Of a DNA stretch of 64,000 nucleotides, positions 59,198-64,000 are shown one piece after another. The number at the start of each line of letters is the position of its first letter. Position 1 is the first letter of the stretch. The notes beneath the pieces are model-generated. The model ran no database searches. It had not been told where the DNA came from and saw only the letters and a list, made by a program, of their open reading frames with translations. The stretch is from positions 124,001 to 188,000 of the forward strand of contig CAVZQU010000015.1 of NCBI GenBank assembly GCA_963777515.1, in the 5' to 3' direction. The DNA is from CAVSWT01 sp963777515. GTDB lineage: Bacteria; Bacteroidota; Ignavibacteria; Ignavibacteriales; Ignavibacteriaceae. A program made the translations under genes and the position numbers.

Positions 59198-60013
59198 ATG
59201 GTTGAAATTGATAATTTAAAAATAGGCGGGAATAACCCTTTTGTTTTAATCGCTGGTCCTTGTGTTGTTGAAAATGAATCAATAATATTTGAAACTGCAA
59301 AAGGAATTAAGTCGATTTGTTCCGAGTTGAAAATACCTTTTATTTTTAAATCAAGTTACAAGAAAGCAAATAGAACCAGTAAAAATTCATTTGTAGGAAT
59401 TGGAGATAAAAAAGCTCTTGAAATTTTATCCAATATAAAAAAAGAATTTGGGTTCAATATCTTAACAGATGTTCACACTACAGAGGAAATAAATTTAGCT
59501 CAAAAGTATGTTGATGTTTTACAGATACCGGCATTCCTTTGCCGTCAAACAGAACTACTAATTGCTGCAGGTGAATCAGGCAAAGTAGTTAATATTAAAA
59601 AAGGTCAATTCCTTGCGCCTGAGGATATGAGTCACGCAGCAGAAAAAGTTGCATCTACAGGGAATAAGAAAATATTATTAACTGAGAGAGGAACAACTTT
59701 TGGATATCACAATTTGGTTGTGGATATGCGCTCGCTTGTTATTATGAAAGAATTAGGTTACCCGGTTGTAATGGATGCGACTCATTCTGTGCAGATTCCA
59801 AGCCAAGGTCCTTTGAGTGGTGGGCAGCCAAAATTTATAAAACCTTTGGCTAAGGCTGCAGCAGCAGTTGGAATTGATGCTCTGTTTTTAGAAGTTCATC
59901 CAAATCCAAAAGAAGCTTTGAGTGATGCTGCAAGTCAGTTGCCATTATCAGATTTGAAAGAACTATTAATTAGCGTAAAAGCAATTGATGAAATTGTTAA
60001 AAGGAAAAATTAG
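59198..60013 (+). CDS. kdsA: 3-deoxy-8-phosphooctulonate synthase KdsA
   Basis: A 271-residue enzyme joining phosphoenolpyruvate and arabinose-5-phosphate into KDO-8-phosphate. The motifs LIAGPCVVENE, FKSSYKKANRTS, LTDVHT, LCRQTELL, TERGTTFGYHNLVVDMRSL, DATHSVQIP and EVHPNPKEALSD are all characteristic. The S-Y-K-K-A-N stretch includes the metal-site-type Asn (N-type, metal-independent form) rather than Cys near the start: AGPCVVEN keeps Cys, so metal dependence is not settled by eye. It begins the KDO/LPS-export gene set. Confidence 0.95.
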   Translation: MVEIDNLKIGGNNPFVLIAGPCVVENESIIFETAKGIKSICSELKIPFIFKSSYKKANRTSKNSFVGIGDKKALEILSNIKKEFGFNILTDVHTTEEINLAQKYVDVLQIPAFLCRQTELLIAAGESGKVVNIKKGQFLAPEDMSHAAEKVASTGNKKILLTERGTTFGYHNLVVDMRSLVIMKELGYPVVMDATHSVQIPSQGPLSGGQPKFIKPLAKAAAAVGIDALFLEVHPNPKEALSDAASQLPLSDLKELLISVKAIDEIVKRKN

Positions 60014-60016
60014 TAT

Positions 60017-60089
60017 ATGTCATTCCGAATTTATTTCGGAATCTCATGTTAATTTTATTAGAGATGCTGAAATAAATTCAGCATGACAT
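60017..60089. repeat. REP-like composite palindromic repeat, copy B
   Basis: An outer inverted repeat (ATGTCAT, 60017-60023; ATGACAT, 60083-60089) holds two hairpins: ATTCCGAA/TTCGGAAT (60022-60042) and ATGCTGAA/TTCAGCAT (60064-60084). Its reverse complement matches the unit in copy A at 20884-20909 at nearly every base. It lies between kdsA and the next gene. Confidence 0.8.
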
Positions 60090-60125
60090 GAATGTGATTT
60101 CTATTATTAATATTTAATTTTTAGT

Positions 60126-60893
60126 ATGAATGAAATCCAAAACGATAATTCATTTAATAAATTTCCGAGAAGATTAACAGAAAGAGAACGTGACTTTCTT
60201 TTTTCAATCTTACCAGAAAACAAAAAAGGATATAATTTATATAGGGATAAAATAGATTCATCACTGGTAATTGGCTTTGGAAGATTTGGAGATACAAACT
60301 TAGTACTTGGTAAAGAAAATAGTCCTGTTGATTTGGATCTACCATCTGCTCCTATTTTTGCAAGCGGTGTTGTAGTCTGTAAAGAAGGAAATGTTGATAT
60401 ACTTATTCATGAAGAGATAGACGATGAAATTGAATTTGATATTTCCTTTCAATATGCCGATAAAGTTCCGGAAAATTTAAATGAAGTTAAAAGATGGAGC
60501 TATTCAGAATGGATACCCGGGAATAAAGCTCCGGGTGATAATTCAGAAATAAGAGAAATTATTATTGAACCGCAAAAAAAAATATTAGCTATTGCCCCGG
60601 TTCATAAAAAAATATGGCTGCATAATTATAAAGATGAAGTAAACTATCTTTTACCGGTTACCAACTATTATAATTATCTAATGATAATTAAAAATATTAG
60701 AGACCCCAAAATAATTTTGAAAAATAAATTGCTCTTTAAAGAATTGGATTCTTATTCTGATGAAGAGCTTATGTTAGCATTCATTTCTTACAATAAATAT
60801 TTCAGGAGATTTAATATAGATTACAATCCAATTAAATCTTCAAATCAAAAACGAACCCAAAAGTTTAAATTTTTTAAAAGGGATAAAAATTGA
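60126..60893 (+). CDS. Protein of unknown function in the KDO/LPS gene set
   Basis: A 255-residue cytoplasmic protein, no signal or span. Blocks that look structured include LTERERDFLFSILPENKKGY near the start and SYSEWIPGNKAPGDNSEIRE in the middle; the last 25 residues are basic. I recognise no family. It overlaps kdsD by four bases, so it is co-expressed with KDO synthesis. It might be an accessory of that pathway, but nothing in the sequence shows this. Confidence 0.7.
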   Translation: MNEIQNDNSFNKFPRRLTERERDFLFSILPENKKGYNLYRDKIDSSLVIGFGRFGDTNLVLGKENSPVDLDLPSAPIFASGVVVCKEGNVDILIHEEIDDEIEFDISFQYADKVPENLNEVKRWSYSEWIPGNKAPGDNSEIREIIIEPQKKILAIAPVHKKIWLHNYKDEVNYLLPVTNYYNYLMIIKNIRDPKIILKNKLLFKELDSYSDEELMLAFISYNKYFRRFNIDYNPIKSSNQKRTQKFKFFKRDKN

Positions 60894-61867
60894 CTTCAGA
60901 AGATTTAATAAAAAAAGGTAAAGAAGTAATTAGAATTGAAGCTGAAGCTGTCAGCGGTTTATTAGATTCTATTAACGATGATTTTGTCAAAGCAGTTGAA
61001 ATTATTTCCGATTGCAAAGGACGTGTCGTTCTGACTGGTATGGGCAAATCCGGTTTGATAGCTCGAAAAATTGTAGCAACTTTAAATTCAACCGGTACCG
61101 CCGCAATCTATCTGCACCCTACAGACGCACTTCATGGTGATCTTGGAATGGTAAGAAAAGAAGATGTTGTAGTTTTAATTTCCAAAAGCGGATATACTGT
61201 TGAGATTGCCAATTTACTTCCAATGCTTAAACGACTGAACTTAAAGTTAATTGCAATGTGCGGAGATAAAAACTCAAAGCTTGCAGAACAGTGCGATGTG
61301 TTTCTAAATATAAATGTCAAAGAAGAAGCATGCCCACACGATCTCGCCCCAACTTCTTCTACTACTGCCACACTTGTTATGGGCGATGCTTTGTCTGTGG
61401 TTCTTTTGGAGAAAAGAGGATTTACTGCCGAAGATTTTGCTTATCTTCATCCCGGCGGAAGCCTTGGTAAACGTCTTTCGCTTGAGATTAAAGAGATTAT
61501 GATTAAAGGTGAAAGAGTTCCAATTGTTACTGAAGAAGCTTCAATTAAAGATACTATCCTGGAAATTACATCAAAAAGGCTGGGTTCAACTTGTGTTGTT
61601 GACGAAAAGGGAATGTTAACAGGTATTATTACTGACGGTGATTTAAGAAGACTACTTGAAAGAACTCTTGATATAAAAAATTTCAAAGCCAAAGATTTAA
61701 TGACGCATAATCCGAAGGTAATGAAGCAGCATTATCTTGCTTCATTTGCACTTCAGCAGATGGAAAATTTTAAGATCACTTCTTTAGTAATAATTGATGA
61801 TGATAATCTACCAATCGGGATTATTCATCTGCATGATTTAATCAACCTGGGTTTAAGTCAGAGATGA
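60890..61867 (+). CDS. kdsD: Arabinose-5-phosphate isomerase KdsD (KpsF/GutQ family)
   Basis: A 325-residue protein from TTG 60890: an N-terminal SIS sugar-isomerase domain (VVLTGMGKSGLIARKIVATLNSTG, LHPTDALHGDLGMV, SKSGYTVE, DLAPTSSTTATLVMGDA) and two C-terminal CBS domains (about 205-325). It makes arabinose-5-phosphate, the KdsA substrate, from ribulose-5-phosphate. It overlaps both neighbours by four bases. Confidence 0.94.
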   Translation: MTSEDLIKKGKEVIRIEAEAVSGLLDSINDDFVKAVEIISDCKGRVVLTGMGKSGLIARKIVATLNSTGTAAIYLHPTDALHGDLGMVRKEDVVVLISKSGYTVEIANLLPMLKRLNLKLIAMCGDKNSKLAEQCDVFLNINVKEEACPHDLAPTSSTTATLVMGDALSVVLLEKRGFTAEDFAYLHPGGSLGKRLSLEIKEIMIKGERVPIVTEEASIKDTILEITSKRLGSTCVVDEKGMLTGIITDGDLRRLLERTLDIKNFKAKDLMTHNPKVMKQHYLASFALQQMENFKITSLVIIDDDNLPIGIIHLHDLINLGLSQR

Positions 61868-62406
61868 AATATTTTTTGTTATCAATATCTTTATTGTTTT
61901 TGTTAAATAGCTGCGGAGAAAATAAAGTTAAGCCTACTATTGATACATCATTAAAGGTAGAAGAACTTCCGTCACAAGAAAGCTGGAAAGCAACAATTTT
62001 CTTTACTGATTCCGGTAAGACCAAAGCAGTATTAAAAGCCGGGCATCTGAGAGTTTTTGAAAATTCACGACAGACATTATTAGATAGCGGATTAAAAGTA
62101 GATTTTTATAATGATGATCAAGTTAAAACGACTACACTTACTTCAAAACGGGGAAGAGTGAATGATGCAACGGAAGATTTATTTGCTATGGACAGTGTTG
62201 TTGCAGTTAGTGACAGCGGCGTTACTTTAAAGACCGAGGAATTGGAATGGAGGAACAAGGATAGAAAAATTATTTCGGATAAATTTGTAACTATAACTTC
62301 TGACAAAGAAATAATCCAAGGTTATGGATTTGAATCAGATCAGCATTTACAGAATTATGTAATTAATAATATTACTTATGTTACCCGCCGGGAAAATCAG
62401 AAATGA
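61864..62406 (+). CDS. lptC: LPS export ABC transporter periplasmic protein LptC
   Basis: A 180-residue lipoprotein (LLNSC lipobox, Cys18). The rest is a single-domain beta jellyroll fold: ATIFFTDSGKTKAVLKAGHLRVF, TLTSKRGRVNDATEDLFAMDSVVAVSDSG, with GFESDQHLQNYVI near the end. LptC bridges LptBFG in the inner membrane to LptA. It overlaps kdsD and the next gene by four bases each. Confidence 0.9.
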   Translation: MKYFLLSISLLFLLNSCGENKVKPTIDTSLKVEELPSQESWKATIFFTDSGKTKAVLKAGHLRVFENSRQTLLDSGLKVDFYNDDQVKTTTLTSKRGRVNDATEDLFAMDSVVAVSDSGVTLKTEELEWRNKDRKIISDKFVTITSDKEIIQGYGFESDQHLQNYVINNITYVTRRENQK

Positions 62407-63813
62407 TTAAACTATTCTTGAAAATATTTTTACTTATAATTCTAATTGTTGCTGAATCATTCCCGCAGCAGCAAAGTGAAATAATAACTGTAGTTGGCAA
62501 AAAAATGACAGGAAAAATGGTTGATGGTGAAACCATTCGGGAGGTAACAGGAGACGTAGTGATAACTCAAGGAGATGTTAGAATTACATGCAATAAAACA
62601 ATTCACTATATTTCCCGAAATAATGCAGAATTAATTGGAAATGTTATTGTAAAACAAGACAGCATAACTATTACTACAAACCATGGCTTCTACTACGGCA
62701 ATGAAAAAAAAGCAGAGTCTGAAACGGGTGTAAAACTGGATGACAAAAAAGTCATTCTAACAGCAAAAGTAGGGGAGTATTACTTTGATGAAAACAAAGC
62801 ATTCTTTAAAGATAGTGTAAAGCTATTTGATACTACATCAACTCTAACTTCAAATAGGCTTACATATTTTCAAAATGAAGACAGAGCTATTGCAGTTGGA
62901 GATGTTAAGATTGAAGATGGTGAAGATTTAATTTATGCCGACAGCCTTGAGCATTTTCGAAATGATAGAATAACTTTTGCTTTTAATAATGTTAAAATAA
63001 CCAGCACTAAAAATAATTCAGTGATTTATGGTGATCATCTTGAAGACTATGCAAATAAATTTTATACTTTAATTGATAAAAATCCTTTGATGATACAGGT
63101 TGATACCAGCTATATTATGGAACCTGATACAGTTGAAGGAAGCACTGATTCTATTGTAGTTCGAAAACTGGACAGTTTAATCATTAAATCAGAAAAGATG
63201 GAGTCCTTCAGAGATACTTTAAAGATTTTTAAAGCGGAAGATTCTGTTAAGATTGTTAGAGCAGATTTTGCTTCGGTTAATGATAAGACTATTTATTTAA
63301 GAAGTGATGAGAAAATAATTACACAAAAAATAGGAGCATCACGGCAATCAGCCAGTGTTGTGGTTTGGTAATTCACAGTTAACGGGCGATTCTGTCACAA
63401 TCTTTTTAAAAGAAAATGAAATCAGCAAACTTGATGTTGATGGAGCAGCATTTATACTTTCACAAGATGAAGATTATCCGGAAAGATTTGATCAAATTTC
63501 AGGAGACAAAATAATTTTATCTTTTGAAAATAGCGCGATAAATAAAACTGAAATTTTCGGTAATACGTTAAGCATTTATTATCTTTACGATAACGGCAAG
63601 CCGAATGGTTTAAATAAATCTTCTTCTAAAAATGCTGTAATTAATTTTGTAGATAAAAAAATTAGTACAATACAATTATATAAATCAGTTGAGGCTGAAT
63701 ATTATCCTGAAAATAAAGTTAAAGGGAAAGAATTATCTTTCACTCTTCCGAGGTATATTTATTATAAAAATCGTCCAACCAGTGAAGAGTTAATTTATAA
63801 TTTGAAAAAATAG
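62403..63813 (+). CDS. OstA-like/LptA-family LPS transport protein, one frame break
   Basis: About 470 codons. A signal peptide (ending FPQQ) is followed by successive OstA-type jellyroll repeats: VTGDVVITQGDVRITCN, AELIGNVIVKQDS, FKDSVKLFDTTSTL, AVGDVKIEDG. The first frame stops at 63371; removing one base near 63355-63370 continues as NSQLTGDSVTIFLKEN to 63813. It is far longer than classical LptA (about 180 residues) and matches the OstA-like proteins seen in Bacteroidota. It probably forms part of the periplasmic LPS bridge. Confidence 0.88.
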
Positions 63814-63818
63814 ATCTC

Positions 63819-64000
63819 ATGAACAAAACAACTTTAAGAAGTGAAAATTTAATCAAGATATACAAAAAAAGAACTGTTGTTAATAAAGCATCTGTACAAG
63901 TTTCAAAAGGAGAGATAGTTGGATTACTTGGGCCAAACGGTGCAGGGAAAACTACAACTTTTTATATGATTACCGGTATGATAAAACCTGATGGCGGCAA
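63819..64000 (+). CDS. lptB: LPS export ABC transporter ATPase LptB, 5' part only
   Basis: From ATG 63819 the frame is open to the window edge, 60 full codons. ENLIKIYKKRTVVNKASVQV then GLLGPNGAGKTTTFYMITG is the LptB Walker A region. It follows the OstA-like gene by five bases; LptB powers LPS extraction with LptFG. Confidence 0.93.
   Translation, partial: MNKTTLRSENLIKIYKKRTVVNKASVQVSKGEIVGLLGPNGAGKTTTFYMITGMIKPDGG

Noticed and set aside
4031..63813. Broken genes as pseudogenes or programmed frameshifts
   Set aside because: Too many conserved and normally essential genes are affected, each by one base, and no slippery site with a stimulatory structure was evident.

Overview
The window is AT-rich, gene-dense bacterial chromosome with no rRNA, tRNA, CRISPR or insertion sequence that I can see. 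It suggests a member of the Bacteroidota/Chlorobi/Ignavibacteriota group, most likely Ignavibacteriota. The evidence is a type IX secretion translocon gene (sprA) next to its regulator gene porX, a secreted carboxypeptidase with a type-A sorting domain carrying the YPNPFNPSTTI motif, LPS genes, and the three-gene hpnCDE squalene route. The placement is inference; no marker gene was compared.

Layout. 1-2.4 kb: a partial metallophosphoesterase and a fatty-acid hydroxylase. 2.7-16 kb: the most unusual region, an apparent exopolysaccharide locus. It has a RecA/KaiC-like regulator with a damaged P-loop and a degenerate GGDEF-like tail, a TPR plus outer-membrane-barrel exporter, a processive family-2 glycosyltransferase, a small membrane protein, two paralogous glutaminase-fold/NodB proteins (one without catalytic residues, one with them) and a large PAS/kinase-like/receiver protein. 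The parts list resembles PNAG (Pga) or cellulose secretion but matches neither. 16.2-20.8 kb: hpnCDE and citrate synthase. 20.9-34 kb: a cupin, sprA-porX, tsaE, tsaB, a DUF1573 protein, accD and panC. 33.9-35.5 kb, minus strand: coaX and birA, so acetyl-CoA carboxylase, biotin loading and CoA precursor genes lie together. 35.7-38.8 kb: hsp20-dnaK-hsp20. 38.9-43 kb: an acyltransferase, ruvB, an M1-type peptidase. 43-47.3 kb: small stress-type proteins, then a minus-strand group with the type IX cargo carboxypeptidase. 47.5-57 kb: a phosphorus-uptake island, phnDCE-like transporter then porin-pstSCAB-pstB-phoU behind a four-repeat, 11-bp-period PHO-box-like array. 57-59 kb, minus strand: TetR, YtxH-like protein, rhomboid protease. 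59.2-64 kb: kdsA, an unknown gene, kdsD, lptC, an lptA/OstA-like gene and the start of lptB, a KDO/LPS-export operon.

A caution for any reader: about a dozen otherwise conserved genes, several normally essential or important (panC, coaX, sprA, hpnE, pstB, hsp20, the OstA-like gene), are interrupted by single-base frame changes, often near short homopolymers. I read these as mostly sequence errors and give each such gene as one feature spanning its pieces.
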